Shown here in pieces: positions 24,645 through 34,043 of a stretch of 64,000 bases of DNA (positions are counted from its first letter, which is position 1; each line of letters starts with the position of its first letter). Origin of the DNA: Leucobacter sp. wl10 (GTDB lineage: Bacteria > Actinomycetota > Actinomycetes > Actinomycetales > Microbacteriaceae). Both the position numbers and the translations under genes were made by a program. The DNA lies in the NCBI RefSeq assembly GCF_003569785.1, contig NZ_KZ983989.1, forward strand, positions 1-64,000. The letters run 5' to 3'. The notes under the pieces are model-generated. The model saw only the letters and a list, made by a program, of their open reading frames with translations, was not told the origin of the DNA and did not search any database.

Positions 24645-25664
24645 TCACAGCAGCGTCGGCGGCCCCCCCTGCACCGGCGGAGGAGCCAGCCCCACGTGAT
24701 CCCAGCCGAGCCGGGTCGCCACGCGACCCCGCGGCGTCCGCGTGAGCAGTCCCGCTCGCACCAGGAACGGCTCGACGACGGCCTCGATCGTCTCCGCCTC
24801 CTCGCCCACCGAGACCGCGAGCGTCGAGAGGCCGACCGGGCCGCCGCCGAAGCGCTCCACCACCGCGCGCAGCACCTCCCGATCGAGACGGTCGAGACCG
24901 TGCTGATCCACGTCGTACAGCAACAGTGCGGCCCGCACGCTCTCGGTGTCCCCGGGCGTCTCGTGCACCAGGCTGTAGTCGCGCACGCGGCGCAGCAGCC
25001 GGTTGGCGATGCGCGGCGTGCCGCGGGATCTCCGCGCGATCTCGGCGACGCCCTGCTCCGACAGCGCGAAGCCGAGCAGGCCGGCCGCTCGGCGCACCAC
25101 GCTGACGAGCTCGTCGTCCGAGTAGAACTCGAGGTGGGCGGTGAAGCCGAAGCGGTCGCGCAGCGGGTTCGGCAGCAGGCCGGCCCTCGTGGTCGCGCCC
25201 ACCAGGGTGAACGGTGCGAGCTCGAGCGGCACCGACGTGGCGCCCGCGCCTTTGCCGACCATGATGTCGACCTTGAAGTCCTCCATCGCGAGGTAGAGCA
25301 TCTCCTCGGCGCTGCGCGCCATGCGGTGGATCTCGTCGACGAAGAGCACCTCGCCCGGCGTCAGCGCCGAGAGCACCGCCGCCAGATCGCCCGCGTGCTG
25401 GATCGCGGGCCCCGACGTCTGGTGCAGGGGCTTGTCGAGCTCGGCCGCGACGATCATCGACAGCGTGGTCTTGCCGAGACCGGGCGGTCCCGCCAGCAGG
25501 ATGTGGTCCGGGGCGTGCTGCCGCATCGTCGCGGCGTTCAGCAGCAGCCCGAGCTGCCGTCGCACCTTCGACTGGCCGACGAACTCCGCGAGGGTGGCCG
25601 GGCGCAGCGCGCCCTCGTACCCCTGCTCGGAGGGCGCGGCCTGCGGCGAGAGCTCCCCCGTCAT
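24645..25664 (-). CDS. ruvB: Holliday junction branch-migration helicase RuvB
   Basis: The AAA+ motor of the RuvAB complex (339 aa). Walker A is [13 protein letters not shown], Walker [11 protein letters not shown], sensor 1 [10 protein letters not shown], and the arginine finger lies in LRDRFGF. The C-terminal winged helix ends with [16 protein letters not shown]. The ATG at 25664 overlaps the ruvA stop as ATGA. The frame continues upstream through ruvA, but that extension has no family similarity. Downstream are yajC, secD and secF on the same strand. Confidence 0.96.
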   Translation of the reverse strand: MTGELSPQAAPSEQGYEGALRPATLAEFVGQSKVRRQLGLLLNAATMRQHAPDHILLAGPPGLGKTTLSMIVAAELDKPLHQTSGPAIQHAGDLAAVLSALTPGEVLFVDEIHRMARSAEEMLYLAMEDFKVDIMVGKGAGATSVPLELAPFTLVGATTRAGLLPNPLRDRFGFTAHLEFYSDDELVSVVRRAAGLLGFALSEQGVAEIARRSRGTPRIANRLLRRVRDYSLVHETPGDTESVRAALLLYDVDQHGLDRLDREVLRAVVERFGGGPVGLSTLAVSVGEEAETIEAVVEPFLVRAGLLTRTPRGRVATRLGWDHVGLAPPPVQGGPPTLL

Positions 25665-26287
25665 CGCTTCGCCCCGCCGCGGGCCGCCTGCAGCAGCGCG
25701 AGCGCCGCGCGCAGCAGGGCCGAGTGCTCCGCCGGAGCGCCCGCTTCGCGCGCATCCTGCACCGCCTGCCAGGCGTCGGGCTCGCTCCAGCCGAGGCCGA
25801 CGAGGCCGTCGCGCACCGCCTCCGCCGCGAGCCGCGCGGGATCCTCGTCGTCGGCCGGTCCAGCGCCCCCGGCAGCGGCGAGCCCGAGCTCGGACAGCTT
25901 GCCCGCGAGCGAGACGACGATCAGCTTCGCCGTCTTGGGCCCGATGCCGGAGACCCTGCGGAACGGCTTCTCGTCCTCGGCCGCCACCGCGCGCGCCACG
26001 TCGGACGGGGCGAGCGCCGAGAGCACCCCGAGGGCGCTGCGCGGCCCCACTCCGGACACGGCGATGAGGTGGCCGAACACGTCCAGCTCGTCCTGGGTGG
26101 CGAAGCCGAAGAGCGTCAGCGAGTCCTCGCGCACGACGAGCGAGGTGCGCAGGTCGATCTCGTCGCCCGGCACCGCCTGGGACACCCGGCCGCTCGGCAC
26201 CTCCACGCGCATGCCGACCCCGCCGACGCCCAAGACGACCCAACCTGCACCGGAGGCGAGCACGGGCCCGCGAATCGAAGCAATCAC
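25661..26287 (-). CDS. ruvA: Holliday junction-binding protein RuvA
   Basis: RuvA (208 aa) binds four-way junctions and loads RuvB. The N-terminal OB-fold begins [10 protein letters not shown]. The helix-hairpin-helix domain has [20 protein letters not shown] and [14 protein letters not shown], and the C-terminal domain III contacts RuvB. It starts at a GTG. In most actinobacteria ruvC precedes ruvA; here leuA occupies that position 78 bases upstream on the same strand, so ruvC must lie elsewhere. Confidence 0.95.
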   Translation of the reverse strand: MIASIRGPVLASGAGWVVLGVGGVGMRVEVPSGRVSQAVPGDEIDLRTSLVVREDSLTLFGFATQDELDVFGHLIAVSGVGPRSALGVLSALAPSDVARAVAAEDEKPFRRVSGIGPKTAKLIVVSLAGKLSELGLAAAGGAGPADDEDPARLAAEAVRDGLVGLGWSEPDAWQAVQDAREAGAPAEHSALLRAALALLQAARGGAKR

Positions 26288-26293
26288 ACACTC

Positions 26294-26299
26294 ACCCTA
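26294..26299 (-). promoter_or_regulatory. -10 box for a leaderless ruvA transcript
   Basis: On the minus strand TAGGGT is followed by six bases and the ruvA GTG. It is identical in sequence and spacing to the boxes at holA and pabC. Confidence 0.5.
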
Positions 26300-26340
26300 G
26301 AGCGAACCTCCGACGCGCGGACCCGCGCCACTCCGGCCGT

Positions 26341-26356
26341 TCGAACAAAACTACGA
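26341..26356. promoter_or_regulatory. candidate LexA (SOS) box upstream of ruvAB
   Basis: TCGAAC-AAAA-CTACGA matches 10 of the 12 fixed positions of the actinobacterial SOS box TCGAAC-N4-GTTCGA, with the left half perfect. It lies 54 bases before ruvA and just inside the gap after leuA. LexA control of ruv genes is known in mycobacteria. Confidence 0.5.
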
Positions 26357-26365
26357 ACACCCGCC

Positions 26366-28204
<1,839 letters not shown>

Positions 28205-28220
<16 letters not shown>

Positions 28221-28249
28221 CAGCTAAGGAGAAGCGAGCCGAACAGCAT
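28205..28249 (-). CDS. leuL: leucine-rich leader peptide of leuA
   Basis: A 14-codon frame, ATG to TAG, reads MLFGSLLLSCRDES, with four Leu including three in a row, between the promoter and leuA. Leader peptides rich in the end product amino acid are the signature of ribosome-mediated attenuation, and such leaders are known before leuA in actinobacteria. The stop lies within the loop of the hairpin formed by 28182-28220. The peptide is expected to be a regulator in cis only. Confidence 0.75.
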
Positions 28250-28255
28250 GCCTCC

Positions 28256-28261
28256 ACTGTA
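28256..28261 (-). promoter_or_regulatory. -10 box before the leuA leader peptide
   Basis: TACAGT on the minus strand is six bases from the leader ATG, so the transcript may begin at or near the ATG. The GGAGG in the spacer is only one base from the ATG and is unlikely to be a ribosome site. Confidence 0.45.
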
Positions 28262-28318
28262 CCACTCCCCGCCGCGGCGCACGCGGGCCCCGAGTGCGGC
28301 TCCGAGTCCGGGCCCGAC

Positions 28319-28324
28319 TACCCT
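28319..28324 (+). promoter_or_regulatory. -10 box before the DUF2207 gene
   Basis: TACCCT is followed by seven bases and ATG 28332. A GGTGAG between them could instead serve the ATG at 28338, so leadered initiation is not excluded. Confidence 0.35.
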
Positions 28325-28331
28325 GGTGAGC

Positions 28332-30146
28332 ATGAGAATGCAGCGCAGTCCGCTCGCACGGTTCCTCGCAGGGCTCGGGATCGCGATCGGTGCCGCGGCG
28401 ATCCTCGGTCTCGGCATCGCGGCGCCGGCCGCGGCCGACGTGTCCGATTTCAGCTACGACAGCTGGGAGGTGGAGTACCGGATCGACGTCGACGAGGAGG
28501 GCCGGGCCGTCGCCCGCGTGACCGAGACGCTGACCGCCCGGTTCCCCGACTTCGATCAGAACCGAGGGCTGGTGAGGGGGCTGCCGGTCGACTACGAGGG
28601 TTCTTCCACCGATCCGCGCGACTTCACGGTGACCGATGAGACGGGTGCGCCGATCCCCTTCGACGTCGAGCGCGAGGGCGGCTTCGTCTCCGTGCTCACC
28701 GGCGACGATCGGTACGTGCGCGGCGTGCAGACCTACGTCATCGGCTACACGCTGAGCGACGTGATCCTCGCGCGAGACGACGGCGCCGCCGACGAGTTCT
28801 ACTGGGATCTGACCGACTTCGAGCACGTTCAGCCGATCGACGCGTTCTCGGCGACCATCGAGTTCTCCCCCGGGCTGGCCGAGCGCCTGAACGGCGACGC
28901 GAGGTGCTACTCCGGCCCCGCCCGGTCCGACCGGGAGTGCGCGATCACCGCGTCCGGCGGGTCCCTCTCGGTCTCGGTTCCGCAGCTCGGCGCCCGCGAG
29001 GGCGTGACGGTGGCGATCGGACTGGATCCGGGCAGCGTCGTGCAGCCCCCGGCCCGCCTGCCCAACTTCGCCTTCGACACGCTGCCGTACATCGGCGGGG
29101 CGGCGGTACTGGGGATCGGCGCGGCCGGCGTCCTCTCAGTGGTCGCGCTGCGCCGCAGGCACCGCACCGCCCGCGGCACGATCGTGGCGCAGTACGAGGT
29201 GCCGGCCTCGCTGCCGCCGCTCGTCGCGGCGCCGATCATCGGCTCGACGTCGAACGCCGCGTCGGCGCAGCTCGTGCACCTCGCGGTGAACGGTACCCTG
29301 CGCATCGAGGACGGCGCGGAGGAGCCGGGCCTCCTCGGAGACAAGAAGCCGCGGCCCGTGCTGCGGCTTCTCGATCCCGCGCGGGCCGTCGATCCGCTCG
29401 ACCGCGAGACCATGCTGCAGCTCTTCCCGGAGGCGGAGCCGGGCGAGACGTTCACCGTGCCGAAGCAGAGCGAGTCGTTCGCCTCGAAGATGCGGAAGCT
29501 GCAGTCGAGCGGGGTCGGGCAGGCCCGCGAACGCGGATACCTGCAGCGGCTGCAGAGCCCGCAGGGTCGCCTGCTCGGCATCATCGGGATCGCGGGATCC
29601 CTCGCACTCGCGGCGCTCTCCCTGATCGGCCTCTCCCAGCGCGGCGGCGCGGCCGCCGTGGTGGGTCTGATCGCCGGGGCGGTCGCGCTCGTGCTGTCGA
29701 TCATCGCCGTGTCCCCCCAGCGGGTGCACACCCCGGCGGGGGCCGAGACCCGCGAGTACCTCGAGGGGGTCCGCGAGTTCATCCGGGTCGCCGAGGCGGA
29801 TCGCATCGAGATGCTGCAGTCGTACTCGGGCGCGGAGCGCCTCGAGGACGGCGCCGTCAACGTGATCCACCTCTACGAGAAGCTGCTCCCCTACGCGATG
29901 CTCTTCGAGCTCGAGAAGGAGTGGAGTCGCGCGCTGGCGGTGCACTACGAGCAGAGCCCCGGCTACGTGCCGTACTGGTACCCGGCCGTCGCGGCGCACG
30001 GCATCGCTTCGTTCGACAGCACCGTCTCGCAGTTCACGAGCTCGCTCAACTCGTCCGTCAGCTACACGTCCAGCAGCTCGGGCGGGTCGAGCGGGGGCGG
30101 TTTCTCGGGCGGCGGCGGTGGCGGCGGCTTCAGCGGCGGGCGCTGA
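28332..30146 (+). CDS. DUF2207 domain membrane protein
   Basis: A 604-residue exported membrane protein of the DUF2207 (YciQ-like) family, function unknown. It has a signal peptide (LARFLAGLGIAIGAAAILGL, cleavage near APAAAD) and an extracellular beta-rich DUF2207 domain (about 40-230). A membrane helix lies near 255, followed by a cytoplasmic part and a hairpin of two helices (LLGIIGIAGSLALAALSLIG and AAVVGLIAGAVALVLSIIAV). The C-terminus is Ser- then Gly-rich (SSGGSSGGGFSGGGGG), usual for the family. It is divergent from leuA, sharing a gap of about 80 bases with the leader peptide. ATG at 28332 or 28338. Confidence 0.87.
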   Translation: MRMQRSPLARFLAGLGIAIGAAAILGLGIAAPAAADVSDFSYDSWEVEYRIDVDEEGRAVARVTETLTARFPDFDQNRGLVRGLPVDYEGSSTDPRDFTVTDETGAPIPFDVEREGGFVSVLTGDDRYVRGVQTYVIGYTLSDVILARDDGAADEFYWDLTDFEHVQPIDAFSATIEFSPGLAERLNGDARCYSGPARSDRECAITASGGSLSVSVPQLGAREGVTVAIGLDPGSVVQPPARLPNFAFDTLPYIGGAAVLGIGAAGVLSVVALRRRHRTARGTIVAQYEVPASLPPLVAAPIIGSTSNAASAQLVHLAVNGTLRIEDGAEEPGLLGDKKPRPVLRLLDPARAVDPLDRETMLQLFPEAEPGETFTVPKQSESFASKMRKLQSSGVGQARERGYLQRLQSPQGRLLGIIGIAGSLALAALSLIGLSQRGGAAAVVGLIAGAVALVLSIIAVSPQRVHTPAGAETREYLEGVREFIRVAEADRIEMLQSYSGAERLEDGAVNVIHLYEKLLPYAMLFELEKEWSRALAVHYEQSPGYVPYWYPAVAAHGIASFDSTVSQFTSSLNSSVSYTSSSSGGSSGGGFSGGGGGGGFSGGR

Positions 30147-30267
30147 TCGCGGAGCCCACCCCTCTCACCCCCACCCCCGGATCTGCGGCGTCGAGACGCG
30201 GGGCGGGAATCGCCGCTGCGCTCGCGGTGCGCTGTTCGGCGCGCCGGGCGATGGCGTGAGAATCAGA

Positions 30268-30287
30268 CGTGCTACCGATCGTGCTAC
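30268..30287. promoter_or_regulatory. direct repeats before the toxin-antitoxin operon
   Basis: CGTGCTAC occurs at 30268-30275 and again at 30280-30287, 12 bases apart centre to centre, ending 9 bases before the antitoxin ATG. Phd-type antitoxins usually repress their own promoter, so this is a candidate operator overlapping the -10 region. Confidence 0.4.
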
Positions 30288-30296
30288 ACGGACGGT

Positions 30297-30551
30297 ATGG
30301 CTACGATCACGCATCGTGAACTCCGCAACAACTCCGCTGACGTGTTGCGCCGTGTCGCCGCTGGAGAGGCGATGGAGGTGACTAACCGCGGTGTCGTCGT
30401 CGCGCATCTCACCCCTGTAGCGACTCCGGTGCTGCCATTCCCGGTATCGCGGCCCGCACGCCGAATCGGTGGCTGGTCGACGCTCCCGAAGGTCACGCTC
30501 AGTCGATCCGTGAGCGAGATCGTCGATGACGAGCGCGAGGATCGTCGGTGA
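30297..30551 (+). CDS. Phd/YefM-family antitoxin
   Basis: An 84-residue antitoxin of a type II module. The N-terminal dimerisation and DNA-binding fold is visible as ITHRELRNNSADVLRRVAAGE and MEVTNRGVVVAHLTP. The C-terminal tail is Pro- then acid/Arg-rich (LSRSVSEIVDDEREDRR) and would cover the toxin active site. The stop overlaps the toxin start as GTGA, typical of coupled antitoxin-toxin pairs. The pair sits between a conserved membrane gene and the decayed isochorismatase, suggesting it was acquired. Confidence 0.87.
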   Translation: MATITHRELRNNSADVLRRVAAGEAMEVTNRGVVVAHLTPVATPVLPFPVSRPARRIGGWSTLPKVTLSRSVSEIVDDEREDRR

Positions 30552-30961
30552 CGGGTACGACCGCGGTATCCGCGCCGGCGCAGGCGGTCTATCTCGATAC
30601 CTCGGCGGCGGTGAAGCTCATCAGCGACGAGCGGGAGTCGGATGGACTGCGCGGCTACCTGGACGAAGGGCTGACTCTCGTCTCCAACGATCTCCTCGAG
30701 ACCGAGCTCCGCCGAATCGGCGTGCGTTACCGCATTGATCAGGTGCTGATCACCGCCGTTCTCGACGGCGTGACGCTGACCCCGCTAACGAGGGAGCAGT
30801 TCCGCGAAGCCGGCCTGTACCCGCGACTCGGCCTGGGCAGTCTCGATGCGCTGCACCTTGCCGCTGCGCTGGGAGTCGAAGCTTCGGCGATGCTGACGTA
30901 CGACATCAGGCTCGCCGAGGCTGCCCGCGCACACGGAATAGAGGTCGTCGCGCCGGGGTAG
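30548..30961 (+). CDS. VapC-family PIN-domain toxin
   Basis: A 137-residue PIN-domain ribonuclease, the toxin of the module. Acidic active-site residues are all present: Asp in YLDTSAAVKL, Glu in DLLETELRR, Asp in GSLDALHLAAAL and Asp in LTYDIRLAEAA. VapC toxins cut tRNA or rRNA in the cytoplasm until bound by the antitoxin. The GTG start overlaps the antitoxin stop by 4 bases. Pairing of a VapC with a Phd-like antitoxin is common. The gene looks intact. Confidence 0.88.
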   Translation: MTGTTAVSAPAQAVYLDTSAAVKLISDERESDGLRGYLDEGLTLVSNDLLETELRRIGVRYRIDQVLITAVLDGVTLTPLTREQFREAGLYPRLGLGSLDALHLAAALGVEASAMLTYDIRLAEAARAHGIEVVAPG

Positions 30962-30985
30962 ACCGCGTTGCACGCCGGGGCGCTC

Positions 30986-31350
30986 GCCTCCCAGGAGCGC
31001 CGAGGTGGTGGTGACGGTGGCGAAAGCGGTGTCGTAGCCGAGGTTTCCTGCGACGCGGGCGGTCGTCTCGCAGCAGTGGTTCGTCGTGATCCCGCATATG
31101 ACCACCTGCTCGATGCCTTCCCGTTGGAGCCAAGCGTGCAGGTCGGGGGTGCCGTGGAAGCTCGAGTTCACGGTCTTGCCGACCAGCAGATCGGGCTCTC
31201 CGGTGATGATGTCCTTGAAGGCGTTGCCGGGCGTGCCGACCGCGAGCGGCGATTCCGGGTCGGCCGAGTCGTGTCGCACGAACACGATCGGCCAGGAGCG
31301 GTCGCGCCAGAGCACGATGAGGGCCGCGATGTTCTCTTCGCGGGCCGGGG
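30986..31350 (-). pseudogene. isochorismatase-family (cysteine hydrolase) remnant
   Basis: The minus-strand frame from just after the era stop reads ENIAALIVLWRDRSWPIVFV, then VGKTVNSSFHGTPDLHAWL and VVICGITTNHCCETTARVAG. These are plain isochorismatase-family motifs with the catalytic Lys and Cys. The N-terminal strand that carries the catalytic Asp (LLVIDVQ) is missing; homology begins only about 10 bases past the era stop. Near 31023 the frame jumps from GYDTAF to ATVTTTSALLG, losing the segment of about 35 residues that should lie between. The frame then runs on as non-homologous sequence to 30785. It cannot encode an active enzyme. Confidence 0.75.
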
Positions 31351-31351
31351 C

Positions 31352-32305
31352 CTACTCGAAGCCCAGCCTGCCCAGCGCCTTCGGGTCCCGCTGCCACTCC
31401 TTGAGCACCTTCACGCGCAACGACAGGTACACGCGCCGGCCGAGCAGCGCCTCGATCTCACGGCGCGCCCGCTCGCCGACGTCGCGCAGCCGCGCGCCGC
31501 CCCTGCCGATCACGATGCCCTTCTGGCTGTCGCGCTCGACGTAGATCGAGGCGTAGATCTCCAGCAGGCCCGGCCGCCCGTCCCGACTCTCGCGCTCCTC
31601 GCGATCGTCGACGGTCGCGGCGAGCGAGTGCGGCAGCTCCTCGCGCGCGCCCTCGAGCGCCGCCTCCCTGATCAGCTCGGCGATGCGGTCGTCCTCGCTC
31701 TCATCGGTCGTCTGCGCGTCCCCGTACAGGGGCGGCGACTCGGGCATGAGACCCAGCAGCACGCCCGAGAGCACGTCGAGCCGATCCCGGGTCATCGAGG
31801 AGACGGGCACCACGGCGTCCCACTCGCGCAGCGCGCCGAGGCGGGCGAGCTGGTCGATCACCTCGCCCCTCGCGGCCCCGTCGACCTTCGTCAGGATCGC
31901 CACCTTCCTGGCCCGGGGAAAGTCGTCCAGCCGCTCGTTGATGAAGCGGTCTCCGGGACCGAGCTTCTCGTTCGCCGGTACGCAGAAGCCGATCACGTCG
32001 ACGTCGCCGAGCGTCGCCTCGACGAGCGCGTTGAGCCGCTCGCCGAGCAGGGTGCGCGGCCGGTGGATGCCCGGCGTGTCGACGATGATGAGCTGGCCGT
32101 CGGGGCGGTGCACGATGCCGCGGATCGCGCGCCGCGTCGTCTGCGGCTGGGGACTCGTGATGGCGACCTTCTCGCCCACGAGCGCGTTCGTGAGCGTCGA
32201 CTTGCCCGCGTTGGGCCGGCCGACGAAGGAGACGAATCCGGCGCGGAACCCGGGCCCGGTTCCGGATCCCTCGGCCGCGCCGGCGCCCGGCTGCTGCTCG
32301 CTCAT
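31352..32305 (-). CDS. era: GTPase Era
   Basis: The 16S rRNA-binding GTPase needed for 30S assembly, 317 aa. G1 is GRPNAGKST (about 29-37), the switch region carries SPQPQTTRRAI, G3 is DTPG, and G4 reads TKVD where NKxD is typical, a common variant. The C-terminal KH domain has GIVIGRGGARLRDVGERAR. The ATG overlaps the upstream CNNM-gene stop as ATGA. Its stop borders an isochorismatase remnant, where recO or leuA would often be found in relatives. Confidence 0.96.
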   Translation of the reverse strand: MSEQQPGAGAAEGSGTGPGFRAGFVSFVGRPNAGKSTLTNALVGEKVAITSPQPQTTRRAIRGIVHRPDGQLIIVDTPGIHRPRTLLGERLNALVEATLGDVDVIGFCVPANEKLGPGDRFINERLDDFPRARKVAILTKVDGAARGEVIDQLARLGALREWDAVVPVSSMTRDRLDVLSGVLLGLMPESPPLYGDAQTTDESEDDRIAELIREAALEGAREELPHSLAATVDDREERESRDGRPGLLEIYASIYVERDSQKGIVIGRGGARLRDVGERARREIEALLGRRVYLSLRVKVLKEWQRDPKALGRLGFE

Positions 32306-33585
32306 TCGCCCTCCTCATCGCGGTATCCGACCCAGCGCGCCTCGACGGTGAGCAGGCGCTGCCGCTTCCGCTCCATGTCGGCCGCGGTCAGCTCGATGCC
32401 GCCCACGACCACGGCGTCGCCGGTCTCGGGCAGCCGTCCCAGGTGCTTCGCGACGAGCCCGCCGACGCTGTCCACCTCGTCGTCCTCCAGCTCCACCTCG
32501 AACAGCTCGCCGAGCCGCTCGACCGAGAGCCTCGCGTTCACGAGGAGCGCCCCGTCCTCCCGCAGCTCCACCTCGGGCACCGCGCGGTCGTGCTCGTCGG
32601 AGATGTCGCCGAGCAGCTCCTCGATCAGGTCCTCGAGGGTCACGAGCCCCGAGATGCCCCCGTACTCGTCGACGACGAGCGCCAGGTGGTTCGACTCGCG
32701 CTGCATGTGGCGCAGCAGCTCGTCGGCGCGCTGCAGCTCCGGCACGAACATGGCCGGCTTGGCGATGCGGCTCACCGGAACGATCTCCGCCTCGCCCGGT
32801 CGTCGCAGCACGAACCCGCTCGCGTCGCGCAGGTAGGCGATGCCGACGACGTCGTCGACCTCGCCGGCGATCACGGGGATGCGGGAGTGGCGCGCCGCGA
32901 GCAGCTGCTCGAGCGCGGCGCGCACCGTGTCCTCGCTCGACACCGTGACCATGTCGATGCGCGGGATCATCACCTCGCGCACGAGCGTGTCGCCGAACTG
33001 CACGAGGGAGTGGATGTACTCGCGGTCGTCGTCCTCGAGCAGCGCGTGCTCGGCGGCCTGGTCCACCATCGAGAGCAGCTGCTGCTCGTCCCGGATGCGC
33101 CCGGATCCGCGGCCGGGGGTGACGCGGTCGCCGAATCGCGCGAGGCCGATGGCGATCGGGCCGAGCAGCACGCGGAGGGCGCGCACGGTCGGCGCCGAGA
33201 AGCGGATCACGCCGTCGGGCCGGTGCATGCCCACGGTGCGCGGGCTCGAGCCCACGAGCACGAAGGTCGTCGCGGTCATCACGAGCGTGGCGAGCACGAG
33301 CTCGAGCCAGAGCGCCTGGAGCGAATAGGCCACAACGAGCGTGATGAGCACGGCCGAGAGCGTCTCGGCGAACACGCGCGCGAAGCTCAGCGCGCTCACG
33401 TGCGCCGGCTCGTCCTCGGCGATGGCGCGGATCGCGCGGCCCGTGCGGGGCGAATCGTCCGCGAGTGCGAGCAGCTCTGCCCGGGATCGGACGCTCAGCG
33501 CGGCGTCGGCCGCCGCGAGCAGACCGCCCACACCCATCAGCGCGCCGGCCGCGGCGAGCAGCAGCAGTGCGAGGCCGAGGGTCAT
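32302..33585 (-). CDS. CNNM/CorC-type hemolysin-family membrane protein
   Basis: A 427-residue membrane protein with the DUF21-CBS-CBS-CorC_HlyC layout, a family linked to magnesium and other divalent-ion efflux. The N-terminal DUF21 region has membrane helices (LGLALLLLAAAGALMGVGGL and two near 75-125) but is more degenerate than usual. The CBS pair starts at VREVMIPRIDMVTV and includes HSRIPVIAGEVDDVVGI and HLALVVDEYGGISGLVTLED. A C-terminal transporter-associated domain follows. The start overlaps the ybeY stop and the stop overlaps the era start, both as ATGA. The position between ybeY and era is conserved. Confidence 0.92.
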   Translation of the reverse strand: MTLGLALLLLAAAGALMGVGGLLAAADAALSVRSRAELLALADDSPRTGRAIRAIAEDEPAHVSALSFARVFAETLSAVLITLVVAYSLQALWLELVLATLVMTATTFVLVGSSPRTVGMHRPDGVIRFSAPTVRALRVLLGPIAIGLARFGDRVTPGRGSGRIRDEQQLLSMVDQAAEHALLEDDDREYIHSLVQFGDTLVREVMIPRIDMVTVSSEDTVRAALEQLLAARHSRIPVIAGEVDDVVGIAYLRDASGFVLRRPGEAEIVPVSRIAKPAMFVPELQRADELLRHMQRESNHLALVVDEYGGISGLVTLEDLIEELLGDISDEHDRAVPEVELREDGALLVNARLSVERLGELFEVELEDDEVDSVGGLVAKHLGRLPETGDAVVVGGIELTAADMERKRQRLLTVEARWVGYRDEEGE

Positions 33586-34043
33586 CGGGATCGCTCGTGC
33601 ATGGCGAAGGCGAGCAGCAGGTCCCGCTGCAGGCCGAACATCTCGGCCTCCTCGTCGGGGGTCGCGTGGTCGAAGCCCAGCAGGTGGAGCATGCCGTGCG
33701 TCAGCAGCACCGACATCTCCTGAGCGAGGTCGTGCCCGGCCGCCTCGGCCTGGGCCTCGGCCACCTGCGGGCAGATCACGACGTCACCGAGCAGACCCGC
33801 CGGCGTCTGCGCGTCGACGCGGCCGGGCCGCAGCTCGTCCATGGGAAAGCTCAGCACGTCGGTGGGCCCGGGCTCGTCCATCCACTGCACATGCAGCTGC
33901 TCGATCGCCGCCTCGTCGACCATCATCACGCCGAGCTCGGTGTCGGGGTGCACGTGCAGCGACTCGAGCACGAAGGCGGCGAGGCGCTGCAGCCGGGCCT
34001 CATCGATGCGGATGCCGGATTCGTTGTTGACCTCGACGCTCAC
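33582..34043 (-). CDS. ybeY: rRNA maturation endoribonuclease YbeY
   Basis: A 153-residue zinc-dependent endonuclease for 16S rRNA 3'-end maturation and ribosome quality control. The zinc motif HGMLHLLGFDH near 120-130 supplies the three His ligands, and PTDVLSFPMDE is the other conserved block. The GTG start overlaps the phoH stop as GTGA, and the stop overlaps the CNNM gene start. Confidence 0.95.
   Translation of the reverse strand: MSVEVNNESGIRIDEARLQRLAAFVLESLHVHPDTELGVMMVDEAAIEQLHVQWMDEPGPTDVLSFPMDELRPGRVDAQTPAGLLGDVVICPQVAEAQAEAAGHDLAQEMSVLLTHGMLHLLGFDHATPDEEAEMFGLQRDLLLAFAMHERSR

Noticed and set aside
24645-26291. 548-codon frame that would extend RuvB through ruvA
   Set aside because: RuvB homology starts at 25664, where the ATG overlaps the ruvA stop; the rest is a shadow of ruvA.
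30785-31315. Isochorismatase as a functional 176-residue enzyme
   Set aside because: The catalytic Asp strand is absent, an internal segment is deleted, and the C-terminal third is non-homologous sequence antisense to vapC.
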